From assembly GCF_004365915.1 (NCBI RefSeq), contig NZ_SODI01000001.1, positions 3,348,001-3,412,000 on the forward strand: 64,000 bases of DNA. Direction: 5' to 3'. Every line of letters starts with the position of its first letter. Positions within the stretch are counted from its first letter, which is position 1. The translations under genes were made by a program, and so were the position numbers. The notes beneath the pieces were generated by a model. That model was not told where the DNA came from. It made no database searches and worked only from the letters and a program-made list of their open reading frames with translations. The DNA comes from Cryobacterium psychrophilum (lineage in GTDB: Bacteria > Actinomycetota > Actinomycetes > Actinomycetales > Microbacteriaceae). Below are positions 52,911-62,719 of the stretch, piece after piece.

Positions 52911-54719
52911 GTGTCCAATAAAGCCGTCCCGACCAGGCCGCACATTACCCGGTCAGCTCGGCGACGGGTGGCGGCCACAGTCGTCGTGTTGTTCATCATC
53001 ATGTCCGTCTTCGTCGCCAGGCTCGTCGATATCCAGGTTGTGCGTGCCGAAGCGCTCACCGCCGACTCCGTGGGCAACCGTTCGGTCGACCAGACCGTGT
53101 ACGGCAGTCGCGGCGGAATCGTCACGGAAGGCGGGGTCGTGCTCGCCGAATCGGTGATGCGCTACGATATCACCGTCTCACCCAAGAACGTGGGGAAGTT
53201 CACCAGGGCGATTGACGGGAGCGACAAGCGGGCGACGGTAACGGTCGCTCAGGCATCCGCAGAACTGGGCGCTGTCACCGGCCAAAGTGGCGACGCGATC
53301 CAGCTCATCATCTCCGATGCCCTCGCTGACAACCCCAAATCTGATTTCGCCTACATCACGAAACAGGTCGATGTTGACGCGCTTCGCGCCATCAACAAGC
53401 TCGATATTCCCTGGTTGTACCCGCGGACCAACCCCAGCCGGGTCTACCCGAACGGTGCCGTGGCGGGAAACATTGTCGGATTCGTGTCCGGGGAGGGCAA
53501 AGCCCAGGCGGGACTCGAAATCGGACAGGATGCCTGCCTGGCGAGCGAGAACGGCACGGAAACGTACCAGAAGGGAGCCGACGGCGTTCGGATCCCCGGG
53601 AGCAGCAACACGACGAAGGAGGCGGTGGACGGCGGAGACGTTGTCACGAGCATCGACTCTGATCTTCAGTTCTTCGTGCAGCAAACACTCGCCGCGCGGG
53701 CGCAGGAAACGGGTGCGGCGTGGGGTACAGCCGTTGTCCAGGATGCCAAGACGGGCAAGCTCCTCGCGGTCGCGGACTATCCATCCGTTGACCCCAATAA
53801 CGTCGGCGGCACCAGCGACCCCGACGACCGCGGCTCCCGTGCCTTCACGGAGTCCTTCGAACCCGGATCGACCCTTAAGGCCCTCACCGCGGCATCCGTG
53901 CTTGACGCCGGTGTTGCCGATCTGAATACCACGGTGCTGGCCCCGTATCGCTACCTGCCGTCGAACGGCGCCAACATCAACGACAGCCACCAGCACCCTG
54001 ACCAGCAGATGACGATGTCGGACGTGCTGGTCGACTCTTCCAACACGGGCATGTCCAAGTTCGGCGAGATGCTCACTGCGAAGCAACGCTACGACTACCT
54101 GACCAAGTTCGGCGTGGGAACATCCACCCGCGCCGGTTTCCCGCGGGAGGACGGTGGAATTCTTCATCCCTACCAGGAGTGGGACGCGCAGACCGCGTAT
54201 GCCACGATGTTTGGCCAGGGCCTCACGACCACCGCACTGCAGGTCGCCAGCATTTACCAGACGATAGCCAATGACGGTGTGCGGATGCCCGTCCAGCTCG
54301 TGGAAGGCTGCCGACACGCCGACGGTACGACCACGGGCCAGCCCGACACCACGGGAACGCGAGTTCTCTCCGAGAAGTCGGCCAACGAAACCTCCGAGGT
54401 GCTCGAAATGGTGTACAACAACAGCTGGGTGAGCAACGTTTGGAACATTCCCGGCTACCGAGTGGCCGCGAAAACCGGAACCGCGCAGATGCCCAATGGC
54501 AGGGGCGGCTATTCCAAGGGTTACCTCGTGTCCGTCTCGGGCTTTGCTCCAGCGGACGATCCTGAGTACGTCGTTTCGGTCAGCTTGGCCGACCCTGTTA
54601 AACTGAACTCGTCCGCCGCACCCGCTCCGGTCTTTCAGGAGGTCATGAGCCAGGTGTTGAAAAAGTACCGGGCGGTGCCCTCGGGGGATCCAGCCCCTGA
54701 CCTCCCCACCTCCCGGTGA
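52911..54719 (+). CDS. ftsI: Septal peptidoglycan transpeptidase FtsI (PBP3)
   Basis: FtsI crosslinks septal peptidoglycan with FtsW. The 602-residue class B PBP has a short cytoplasmic tail, a membrane helix (about residues 22-42), a pedestal domain, and transpeptidase motifs EPGSTLK (Ser320, Lys323), SSN (376-378) and KTG (521-523), all intact. The GTG at 52911 has AGGTAAGGA eight bases upstream; a TTG two codons earlier is the less likely alternative. Next gene murE starts four bases after the stop. Confidence 0.96.
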   Translation: MSNKAVPTRPHITRSARRRVAATVVVLFIIMSVFVARLVDIQVVRAEALTADSVGNRSVDQTVYGSRGGIVTEGGVVLAESVMRYDITVSPKNVGKFTRAIDGSDKRATVTVAQASAELGAVTGQSGDAIQLIISDALADNPKSDFAYITKQVDVDALRAINKLDIPWLYPRTNPSRVYPNGAVAGNIVGFVSGEGKAQAGLEIGQDACLASENGTETYQKGADGVRIPGSSNTTKEAVDGGDVVTSIDSDLQFFVQQTLAARAQETGAAWGTAVVQDAKTGKLLAVADYPSVDPNNVGGTSDPDDRGSRAFTESFEPGSTLKALTAASVLDAGVADLNTTVLAPYRYLPSNGANINDSHQHPDQQMTMSDVLVDSSNTGMSKFGEMLTAKQRYDYLTKFGVGTSTRAGFPREDGGILHPYQEWDAQTAYATMFGQGLTTTALQVASIYQTIANDGVRMPVQLVEGCRHADGTTTGQPDTTGTRVLSEKSANETSEVLEMVYNNSWVSNVWNIPGYRVAAKTGTAQMPNGRGGYSKGYLVSVSGFAPADDPEYVVSVSLADPVKLNSSAAPAPVFQEVMSQVLKKYRAVPSGDPAPDLPTSR

Positions 54720-54723
54720 GAAA

Positions 54724-56277
54724 GTGAGCCCTGTGACCAACCTGGCACCCTCGGCTCTCCGTCCCCAGCATCCCGTTCCGCGGTCGTTGTCGGGACTCGT
54801 CGAAGAATTCAACCTTGAAGCGCACGGCGACCTCGCCGACGTCTTTGTAACCGGTGTGAGCCTCAGCTCGCGAACGGTGCAACCCGGCGACCTCTACGTC
54901 GGCGTCGCCGGCCAACACAGCCACGGTGCGTCCTATGCCGCCGCTGCCCGCGAGGCGGGAGCTGTTGCCATACTGACCGACGAACGGGGGGCACGCCTGG
55001 CCGCAGAGAGCGGCCTGCCGATTATCGTCACCGAGAACGCTCGGGCGGCACTGGGGACGATAGCGGCATGGATATATCGCACCGAGGAAAACCCCGCCAC
55101 GTTCTTCGCGGTCACAGGAACGAACGGCAAGACCAGTGTCGTGTACCTGCTGTTCGGCATCCTGAACCAGCTCGGCGTCACATCGGGCCTGACGTCCACG
55201 GCGGAACGACGCATCGGTGACCTGGCCGTCACCAGTTCACTGACAACACCGGAGGCCAGCGAGCTGCACGCGCTGCTCGCTCGAATGCGAGAGGCAGAGG
55301 TGCGCGCCGTCGGCATAGAGGTCTCGGCGCAGGCCCTCAGTCGTCACCGCGTGGACGGCCTCGTCTTCGACGTGGCCGGGTTCACGAACCTGAGCCACGA
55401 CCACCTCGACGATTACGCGGCCATGGATGATTACTTCCAGGCCAAACTCGAGCTCTTCACCCCGGATCGCTCTCGGCGTGGTGTCGTCACCGTCGACTCG
55501 GTCTGGGGCCAGCGCATCGTCGCCGAGTGCCGTATTCCCGTGACGACGATCAGCAACCATGCGGATGTCCCCGCCGACTGGCGCATGACCGTTGTGGGCG
55601 AGAATGCCACCTACACAGAATTCGTTCTCGAGGGTCCCGGCGCGCGCCGCCTGCAGACCCGCGTGCCGCTCATGGGCTGGTACATGGCAGCCAACGCCGC
55701 CCTTGCAATCGTGATGCTCGTGGAATCAGGTTTCGACCTCGACCAAATCGCTCATGCCCTGGAGCGCGATGGTGGCATCGATGCGTACATTCCGGGGCGT
55801 GCCGAGCTCATCTCCGGATCCACGGGACCGCTCGTCTACGTTGATTACGGACACAGTCCTGATGCGTTCCTGAACACGCTCGCCGCCATTCGAAAGTTCA
55901 CGCCGGGGCGCCTCATCATGTTGTTCGGTGCCGACGGTGACCGCGACGCGACCAAGCGGGCCGACATGGGCGCCATTGCCGCTCGCGGTGCAGACGTCGT
56001 TGTTGTGACCGACTTTCATCCCCGCTTCGAAGACCCGGCGAGCATCCGCGCCGCGCTGTTGGACGCGGCTCGTGCAGCCGTTCCCAACGGTGAATTCTAC
56101 GAAGTCGCCAATCCGCAAGCGGCATTCCGCCAGGCGTTGGCGCTTGCCGGTGAGGGCGATGCGATCCTGTACGCTGGCCCCGGCCACGAAAACTATCATG
56201 AGGTTGCCGGTGTCAAGATTCCCTATTCAGCTCGTGACGATTCTCGCCAGGCGCTCCGTGACGCAGGGTGGCTGTAA
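54724..56277 (+). CDS. murE: UDP-MurNAc-tripeptide ligase MurE with atypical specificity motif
   Basis: MurE adds the third stem-peptide residue to UDP-MurNAc-dipeptide using ATP. The 517-residue protein has TGTNGKTS (131-138), the carbamylated-Lys region and FTNLSHDHLDDY. At 430-434 the sequence reads DFHPR, where meso-DAP-adding enzymes have DNPR: the Pro and Arg remain but the D-N pair is replaced by F-H. The third residue is therefore probably not meso-DAP; Microbacteriaceae often have lysine, ornithine or diaminobutyrate (inference). GTG start. Confidence 0.95.
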   Translation: MSPVTNLAPSALRPQHPVPRSLSGLVEEFNLEAHGDLADVFVTGVSLSSRTVQPGDLYVGVAGQHSHGASYAAAAREAGAVAILTDERGARLAAESGLPIIVTENARAALGTIAAWIYRTEENPATFFAVTGTNGKTSVVYLLFGILNQLGVTSGLTSTAERRIGDLAVTSSLTTPEASELHALLARMREAEVRAVGIEVSAQALSRHRVDGLVFDVAGFTNLSHDHLDDYAAMDDYFQAKLELFTPDRSRRGVVTVDSVWGQRIVAECRIPVTTISNHADVPADWRMTVVGENATYTEFVLEGPGARRLQTRVPLMGWYMAANAALAIVMLVESGFDLDQIAHALERDGGIDAYIPGRAELISGSTGPLVYVDYGHSPDAFLNTLAAIRKFTPGRLIMLFGADGDRDATKRADMGAIAARGADVVVVTDFHPRFEDPASIRAALLDAARAAVPNGEFYEVANPQAAFRQALALAGEGDAILYAGPGHENYHEVAGVKIPYSARDDSRQALRDAGWL

Positions 56278-57690
56278 GTGATTGCCCTTTCCCTGCGCGA
56301 CATCGCCGACACCGTCGACGGTGTGCTCCACCTACCGGCGGGCGAGGCGGACCCCGAGCGACTCGTGAACGGAAGCGTGCAAACCGACTCCCGTGAAGTC
56401 GTGCAGGGCTCGATCTTCGTCGCCAAGCCCGGCGCAACGACCGACGGTCACCTCTACGCTCCGCTTGCGGCGGAGCGCGGCGCCGTGCTCCTGCTCGTCG
56501 AACGCGTGCTTGACCTTCCCGTGGCCCAAATCGTGGTCGCCGACGTGGTTGTGGCTCTCGGATCGCTCGCGTCGACCGTCGTATCCCGAGTGCGCTCGGA
56601 GGGCCGACTCAAGGTCGTGGCCGTCACCGGTTCGAATGGCAAGACAACGACCAAGAACCTGCTTCGCGAGATTCTCGAACGCGTCGGTCCAACCGTGGCC
56701 GCCCGGGGATCCTTCAATAACCAGGTCGGTGCCCCCATGACCATGCTGGAGGTCACTCACGACACGGCGTACCTCGTCGTGGAAATGGGCGCGAGCGCGG
56801 TCGGGGCGATTGCCCGACTCGTTGGTCTCGTGCGACCTGATATCGGCATCGTGCTCTCGGTCGGCCTGGCGCATGCCGGCGAATTCGGGGACCTCGATGC
56901 GACGGTGCGCGCGAAATCCGAAATGGTGACCGAGCTGTTGCCAACGGATGTCGCAGTGTTGAACGCGGACGACCCCCGCGTCGCCCACATGAGTGAAAAG
57001 ACCGGCGCCCTCGTCGTCTTCTTCGGTGAATACGGCAACGCGATGGTACGCGCGACCGATGTGCGTGCCAGCCGCGCCGGAACCACCTTCGTGCTGCACC
57101 TCACCTCCGGCGAGTTCCGCCCGGTGACATTTCGGGTCCTCGGCGAACATCATGTGATGAACGCCCTTGCGGCTGCCGCGGCAGCCGAAGTGCTCGGCGT
57201 TCCCCTCGATATCATCGTGGCCGGGCTGGAATCCGTGCAGCGGGCCGAGCGCTGGCGCATGGAGGTTCTGGGTGGGCGCGATAACGTCACGGTCATCAAC
57301 GATGCCTATAACGCGAGCCCCGACTCGATGACGGCGGCGCTCAAGACCCTGGCGCAGATTGCTGAGCCGGGTAGCCGCACCATCGCCGTTCTCGGTGAGA
57401 TGGCCGAGCTCGGTTCTCTGGCGGGGGAGGAGCACGATCGCGTCGGCCTGCTCGCCGTTCGTCTCAACATTTCGCAGGTGATCGTTGTTGGTCAAGGCGC
57501 ACGGCGCATGCATATCAGCACGATCAATGAGGGATCGTGGGACGGCGAATCCGCCTACGTCGACACAGCGGACGAAGCCTTTGAGCTGCTGCGCACCCTC
57601 GTGCAGCCTGGCGACACCGTCCTGGTGAAGTCATCAAATTCCGCGGGACTGCGTTTCCTGGGTGACCGGTTGGGAGACCTTTTCTCGTGA
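56278..57690 (+). CDS. murF: UDP-MurNAc-tripeptide--D-Ala-D-Ala ligase MurF
   Basis: MurF adds D-Ala-D-Ala to complete the pentapeptide precursor. The 470-residue protein has the N-terminal Mur domain, [10 protein letters not shown] (P-loop, from residue 117), [20 protein letters not shown], and [17 protein letters not shown] near 340. GTG start directly abuts the murE stop. Its own stop overlaps the mraY start (GTGA). Confidence 0.96.
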   Translation: MIALSLRDIADTVDGVLHLPAGEADPERLVNGSVQTDSREVVQGSIFVAKPGATTDGHLYAPLAAERGAVLLLVERVLDLPVAQIVVADVVVALGSLASTVVSRVRSEGRLKVVAVTGSNGKTTTKNLLREILERVGPTVAARGSFNNQVGAPMTMLEVTHDTAYLVVEMGASAVGAIARLVGLVRPDIGIVLSVGLAHAGEFGDLDATVRAKSEMVTELLPTDVAVLNADDPRVAHMSEKTGALVVFFGEYGNAMVRATDVRASRAGTTFVLHLTSGEFRPVTFRVLGEHHVMNALAAAAAAEVLGVPLDIIVAGLESVQRAERWRMEVLGGRDNVTVINDAYNASPDSMTAALKTLAQIAEPGSRTIAVLGEMAELGSLAGEEHDRVGLLAVRLNISQVIVVGQGARRMHISTINEGSWDGESAYVDTADEAFELLRTLVQPGDTVLVKSSNSAGLRFLGDRLGDLFS

Positions 57691-58793
57691 GAGCACTATT
57701 GCTGGCCGGCGCGCTGTCGCTCGCCTTCACCCTCTTTCTGACACCGCTGTTCATCCGGCTGTTCCACAAGCTCGGCTGGGGACAGTTCATCCGCGACGAC
57801 GGCCCCAAGAGCCACCATGCCAAGCGCGGCACCGCCACGATGGGTGGCATCATCCTCATCTTCGGCGTCGTGATCAGCTTCTTCACCGCCAAGCTCAGCC
57901 AGGGGGAGCCGATCACGGCCTCCCCGTTGCTGGTGCTGTTCATGATGGTCGGTCTCGGTCTCGTCGGTTTCGTCGACGACTTCCTCAAGACCCGCAACCA
58001 GCGAAGCCTGGGGCTGGGCGGCTGGTCCAAGATCGCCGGCCAGGTGCTCGTGGCCGGCGTGTTTGCCTGGCTGTCGCTCCAGTTCCCGAACAGGAACGGC
58101 CTGACGCCCGCGTCAACGCACGTCTCATTCATCCGTGACACGTCGCTGGACTTCATGAACCTCGGCGCGATCCTGGGCCTGATCGTGTTCATCGTGTGGA
58201 TCTGCCTCATCGTCGCCGCGACGTCCAACAGTGTCAATGTCACGGACGGCCTTGATGGGCTCGCGACGGGCTCGTCGATCCTGGCGATCGGATCCTTCAT
58301 CGTGATCGGATTCTGGCAGTTCAACCAGTCCTGCTTCAGCGGCGGTTCCGATTCGACCGACCTGTATCGGTGCTACGAAATTCGTGATCCCCTGGACCTC
58401 GCTGTCGTATCGGCCGCTATCGTCGGTGGACTGATCGGATTCCTGTGGTGGAATACCTCTCCCGCCAAGATCTTCCTCGGCGATACCGGATCGCTGGCCA
58501 TCGGTGGCGCACTCGCCGCCCTCGCTGTCCTCAGCCGCACCGAGCTCCTCCTGGTGCTCATCGGTGGTCTCTTCGTGATCGAGTCCGGCTCCGTCATCGT
58601 GCAGCGCGCCTACTTCAAGGTCACTCGGGGAAAGCGCATCTTCCTGATGAGTCCCATCCACCACCACTTCGAGCTCAAGGGCTGGGCGGAGGTCACGGTC
58701 GTCGTGCGCTTCTGGATCATCGGCGGTCTGCTCGTCGCCGCCGGTGTTGGCACGTTCTACCTTGAGTGGCTTTCGGCGGTTCCGACCCGATGA
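57687..58793 (+). CDS. mraY: Phospho-MurNAc-pentapeptide transferase MraY
   Basis: MraY moves phospho-MurNAc-pentapeptide onto undecaprenyl phosphate, making lipid I. The 368-residue membrane enzyme has about ten helices and the family motifs [30 protein letters not shown] (catalytic Asp pair), [15 protein letters not shown] and [15 protein letters not shown] start overlaps the murF stop, and its TGA overlaps the murD ATG by four bases. Confidence 0.98.
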   Translation: MRALLLAGALSLAFTLFLTPLFIRLFHKLGWGQFIRDDGPKSHHAKRGTATMGGIILIFGVVISFFTAKLSQGEPITASPLLVLFMMVGLGLVGFVDDFLKTRNQRSLGLGGWSKIAGQVLVAGVFAWLSLQFPNRNGLTPASTHVSFIRDTSLDFMNLGAILGLIVFIVWICLIVAATSNSVNVTDGLDGLATGSSILAIGSFIVIGFWQFNQSCFSGGSDSTDLYRCYEIRDPLDLAVVSAAIVGGLIGFLWWNTSPAKIFLGDTGSLAIGGALAALAVLSRTELLLVLIGGLFVIESGSVIVQRAYFKVTRGKRIFLMSPIHHHFELKGWAEVTVVVRFWIIGGLLVAAGVGTFYLEWLSAVPTR

Positions 58794-60295
58794 GTGAGAT
58801 TCCTGTCGCCGGTGTCCCGGCGAGCCGACTCGACGGGCTCACGAGCTGGCACGCCGATTGGACAAACCTGCGGGTGGCCGTGCTCGGACTGGGCGTCACC
58901 GGTTTCGCGGCCGCGGATACCCTGGCCGAACTCGGAGCAGATGTTCTCGTGGTCGCGTCCGGTGGCCCCGACGAACGTGCGCAGCTCCTGAACGTGCTCG
59001 GCGTCGCCCTGGTGCAGTCCGACCTCAGCGAGGTCCCCGCGGAGTTGGCGGCGCACCAGGCGGACCTTGTCATCGTGTCACCCGGCTTTCACCCGGACCA
59101 CGTGCTCCTCAACTGGGCACGCGCGCAGGGCATCGCGGTGTGGGGCGACATCGAGCTGGCCTGGCGATTGCGCAACAAGATGGGAGTTCCTGCCGAGTGG
59201 CTGCTCGTGACGGGCACCAACGGCAAGACCACCACCGTGCAGCTTGCGGCGACGATGCTCGCTTCCGCCGGCTACCGGGTCGCACCGTGCGGCAATATCG
59301 GCGTGCCCGTACTCGACGCCATCCGGGACCCGCAGGGCTGGGACGTGCTCGTGGTTGAGCTTTCGAGCTACCAGCTGCACCACCTGCCCCGCACCGGGCC
59401 GGGAGCCCTGCAACCCTGGTCGAGTGTCTGCCTGAATGTGGCGGACGACCACCTGGACTGGCACGGTTCGGCCGAGGCCTACCGGGAGGCGAAGGCAACC
59501 GTCTACTTCAACACCGGGGTCGCCTGCATTTACAACAAAGCGGATGCGGCGACACTGCGAATGGTCGAGAACGCCGAGGTTCGGGAAGGGGCACGGGCGA
59601 TTGGCTTCGGCCTTGGCGTGCCGGGTCCGAGCGAACTGGGCATCGTCGAAGGCATCCTGTGTGATCGTGCCTTCCTGGACGACCGCTTTGAGCAGGCACT
59701 GGAATTAGCCACGCTCACGGAGCTTGCCGGTGCGGGCCTGTCGGCGCCCCACGTCGTTGCCGACGTGCTCGCAGCGAGCGCTCTCGCTCGTTCCTTTGGC
59801 GTTGACCCGGAAACGGTGCGGTCCGCGCTTGTTACGTTCCACCTTGATGCCCACCGGATCGAGGTGGTGGCCCTTCATGAAGGAATCCACTGGATCGATG
59901 ATTCAAAGGCTACGAACCCGCACGCCGCCGACGCTTCACTTGCGTCGTTCGACTCCGTGGTCTGGCTCGTCGGCGGCCTGCTCAAGGGCGTGAACGTCGA
60001 TGAGCTCGTTCGCAAGCACGCCTCCCGTTTGCGGGGAGCGGTCATCATCGGGGTCGACCGACTGGCGCTGCGTGACGCATTTGCGCGACACGCGCCCCTG
60101 GTGCCGGTCTTTGAGGTCGAGTCAGACGACACTGAACAGGTCATGCCGGGAGCAGTCAGACTGGCTGCAAGCGTGGCCCGGGCCGGCGACGTGGTTTTGC
60201 TGGCCCCGGCGGCGGCGTCGATGGATCAGTTCAACAGTTACGCCGAGCGGGGTAAAGCGTTCAATCAGGCCGTACATCAATTTCTTGGAAGGTGA
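58790..60295 (+). CDS. murD: UDP-MurNAc-L-alanine--D-glutamate ligase MurD
   Basis: MurD adds D-Glu to UDP-MurNAc-L-Ala (or the first residue in use). The ATG at 58790 overlaps the mraY stop and gives 501 residues, with [15 protein letters not shown] at the N-terminus, TGTNGKTTT from residue 141, [22 protein letters not shown] and [16 protein letters not shown]. Longer upstream starts lie within mraY. Confidence 0.96.
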   Translation: MSEIPVAGVPASRLDGLTSWHADWTNLRVAVLGLGVTGFAAADTLAELGADVLVVASGGPDERAQLLNVLGVALVQSDLSEVPAELAAHQADLVIVSPGFHPDHVLLNWARAQGIAVWGDIELAWRLRNKMGVPAEWLLVTGTNGKTTTVQLAATMLASAGYRVAPCGNIGVPVLDAIRDPQGWDVLVVELSSYQLHHLPRTGPGALQPWSSVCLNVADDHLDWHGSAEAYREAKATVYFNTGVACIYNKADAATLRMVENAEVREGARAIGFGLGVPGPSELGIVEGILCDRAFLDDRFEQALELATLTELAGAGLSAPHVVADVLAASALARSFGVDPETVRSALVTFHLDAHRIEVVALHEGIHWIDDSKATNPHAADASLASFDSVVWLVGGLLKGVNVDELVRKHASRLRGAVIIGVDRLALRDAFARHAPLVPVFEVESDDTEQVMPGAVRLAASVARAGDVVLLAPAAASMDQFNSYAERGKAFNQAVHQFLGR

Positions 60296-60297
60296 GC

Positions 60298-61545
60298 ATG
60301 GCCACCGTCCCACGCACGGGGCCGCGGCGTCCCGCGGCGGCCCCCACGCCGACAGCAGAAGAGCCCCAGAGCATCCACGCCAGGGGCGTGTCAGCGCGTA
60401 TCAGCGTCGGCCGGTTGTTCAAGGCAGAGTCCACGAACTACTTCCTGCTGCTCGGCACGACGATGTTCCTGGTTGCCTTCGGGCTCGTCATGGTGCTCTC
60501 CTCATCGTCCGTTGACTCCTACCTGGCCAACGCCGGTTTCTTTGGCGGAATCATTCGGCAGGGCGTGTTTGCGCTCATCGGCGTGCCCCTCATGCTTCTG
60601 GCGAGCCACATGCCGATCGCATTCTGGAAGCGCGTGGCCTGGCCTGCCCTTCTTATCGCGTCATTCCTGCAGTGCCTCGTGGTGTTCACTCCCATGGGCT
60701 ACACCATTGCCGGCAACACCAACTGGTTGTCCATCGGCGGAATACAATTCCAGCCGTCCGAGGGCATCAAGATGGCCCTCGTCGTGTGGCTGGGCATGAT
60801 CCTGGAGCAGAAGAAAGACCGCCTCGACGACTGGCGCCACGTTTTCATTCCCGTCTTCGGCGTCGGTGGGGGCTCCGTGTTGCTCGTCATGATTGGCGGC
60901 GACCTTGGAACAGTCATGATCATGGCCGGGCTGCTGTTCGGCGCGCTGTTCTTCGCCGGCGTGAAGCTGCGACTGCTGGCCGCTCCCATCGCGGTCGGCG
61001 CGCTGGGAGCCGTCATCCTCGCACTGACCAGCAGTAACCGCCTCACGCGCATCATGAGCTTCGTCAACGAGGGCTGCGACCAACTCACCGGACCAATTTC
61101 TGCGAGCTGCTGGCAGCCGCTGCACGGCACCTGGGCCCTCGCCAATGGTGGCATCCTCGGTGTGGGGCTCGGCAACTCGAAGGCCAAATGGTCCTGGCTC
61201 CCCGCAGCAGACAACGACTACATTTTTGCCATCATCGGGGAGGAACTCGGACTCATCGGCGCCATCGTCGTGCTGTGCATGTTCGTCCTGCTCGCGTTCG
61301 CTTTCCTTCGTGTAATGCGTGCGAGCACGAGTGTCATGGCCCGCATCACGACGGCCGCCGTCATGGTGTGGATAATCGGACAGGCGCTCGTGAACATCGG
61401 CGTGGTGCTCGGAGTCTTCCCCGTGCTCGGGGTTCCACTACCGCTCATCTCGGCCGGAGGCACCGCCCTGATGACCACACTCGTGGCAATTGGAATCGTC
61501 TTGTCCTTTGCGCGGGGCCAGCACACAGGGAGTACCGCAAAGTGA
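60298..61545 (+). CDS. ftsW: Septal peptidoglycan polymerase FtsW
   Basis: FtsW is the SEDS-family glycosyltransferase that polymerises septal glycan strands with FtsI. The 415-residue protein has about ten membrane helices, NTNWLSIGGIQFQPSEGIKM, GGDLGTVMIM, and the late signature VPLPLISAGGTALMTTLVAI. The ATG at 60298 has GGAAGG five bases upstream; a GTG at 60292 overlapping the murD stop is possible. Its stop overlaps the murG GTG. Confidence 0.96.
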   Translation: MATVPRTGPRRPAAAPTPTAEEPQSIHARGVSARISVGRLFKAESTNYFLLLGTTMFLVAFGLVMVLSSSSVDSYLANAGFFGGIIRQGVFALIGVPLMLLASHMPIAFWKRVAWPALLIASFLQCLVVFTPMGYTIAGNTNWLSIGGIQFQPSEGIKMALVVWLGMILEQKKDRLDDWRHVFIPVFGVGGGSVLLVMIGGDLGTVMIMAGLLFGALFFAGVKLRLLAAPIAVGALGAVILALTSSNRLTRIMSFVNEGCDQLTGPISASCWQPLHGTWALANGGILGVGLGNSKAKWSWLPAADNDYIFAIIGEELGLIGAIVVLCMFVLLAFAFLRVMRASTSVMARITTAAVMVWIIGQALVNIGVVLGVFPVLGVPLPLISAGGTALMTTLVAIGIVLSFARGQHTGSTAK

Positions 61546-62609
61546 CCACCTATCTTCTGGCCGGCGGCGGCACCGCGGGCCATGTGAACCCGCTGCTCGC
61601 CATTGCCGATGCGCTTCGAGCCCGGGAACCGGACGCCGTCATCATTGCCCTGGGCACGAGCGAAGGCCTCGAGGCACGGCTGGTTCCGGCGCGCGGGTAC
61701 GAACTCGTTTTCGTGCCCCGAGTACCGTTTCCTCGCCGCCTGAACCGGTTGGCCTTCAGCTTTCCCGCTCGGTTCAACGCGGCCGTGAGCGGCGTGGCCG
61801 ACCTCATCCGTTCGCGTGGCGTCGATGTTGTCGTCGGTTTTGGAGGGTTCGTTTCGACGCCCGCCTATCTGGCGGCGCGTCGCCTGCGCGTGCCCATTGT
61901 GATCCACGAGGCGAACGCGAAGCCGGGACTGGCCAACAAGCTCGGCGCCCTCTTCACCACGAAGGTCGGCGTCGCCTTTGCCGGAACCTCCATTCGGCAC
62001 GCGCATTTCGTGGGGATGCCGTTGCGGCCCGAGATCGAACGTCTCGACCGGGCCGCCATGCGCGAGGAGGCGGAGAATTTCTTCGGTCTTGATCACGGCC
62101 GTAAGACGCTCCTCGTGACGGGGGGGTCCCTCGGCGCCCGGCGGCTCAACAACACGATTCTCGAGAGTGCCCCGGCGCTCGTTGCGGCCGGATGGCAGGT
62201 GCTTCATATTCAGGGGGACCGCGGCGAGGTGGCAGATCCGCACCTCGATCACTATCGACTGGTCGACTACTGCGACCGAATGGACCTCGCTTTGGCGGCC
62301 GCCGATTTCGCGGTCTCGCGGGCCGGCGCGGCCACGGTCAGTGAACTGTGCGCCCTCGGAATTCCCGCCGTATATGTGCCGTACCCCGTGGGAAATGGGG
62401 AACAGCGTTTCAACGCCGCGGATGTCATTGCTGCCGGCGGCGCCCTGCTCGTCGACGACGCGGAATTTCTCCCGGGCTGGGTGATCGACTCGCTCGTTCC
62501 GCTCCTGGCCGACACCCACCGCGTGGAAGCCATGGGCACGGCCGCCGCCTCGGTGGGGATTCGTGATGGGTCGGCCCGGATGCTCGAACTCATCATCCAG
62601 GCTCACTGA
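61542..62609 (+). CDS. murG: Lipid II synthase MurG
   Basis: MurG transfers GlcNAc from UDP-GlcNAc to lipid I, making lipid II. The GTG at 61542 (overlapping the ftsW stop) gives 355 residues, with GGGTAGHVNPLLAIADAL at the N-terminus, HEANAKPGLANKLGAL, GGSLGARRLNNTIL and the UDP-GlcNAc region SRAGAATVSELCALGIPAVYV. All expected motifs are present; the open frame upstream lies inside ftsW. Confidence 0.97.
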   Translation: MTTYLLAGGGTAGHVNPLLAIADALRAREPDAVIIALGTSEGLEARLVPARGYELVFVPRVPFPRRLNRLAFSFPARFNAAVSGVADLIRSRGVDVVVGFGGFVSTPAYLAARRLRVPIVIHEANAKPGLANKLGALFTTKVGVAFAGTSIRHAHFVGMPLRPEIERLDRAAMREEAENFFGLDHGRKTLLVTGGSLGARRLNNTILESAPALVAAGWQVLHIQGDRGEVADPHLDHYRLVDYCDRMDLALAAADFAVSRAGAATVSELCALGIPAVYVPYPVGNGEQRFNAADVIAAGGALLVDDAEFLPGWVIDSLVPLLADTHRVEAMGTAAASVGIRDGSARMLELIIQAH

Positions 62610-62719
62610 ATACCAACCGCTTCACCGCTCACCCGATCACCGCGTAACGTTGTAGACGAAGCGCCAAGTTGTTCCCAACGTATTGAAGAAACACCAAGCC
62701 GAGAAGAGCGTATACACCC

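Noticed and set aside
53178..54812. 544-codon minus-strand frame opposite ftsI
   Set aside because: Antisense shadow of a certain gene.
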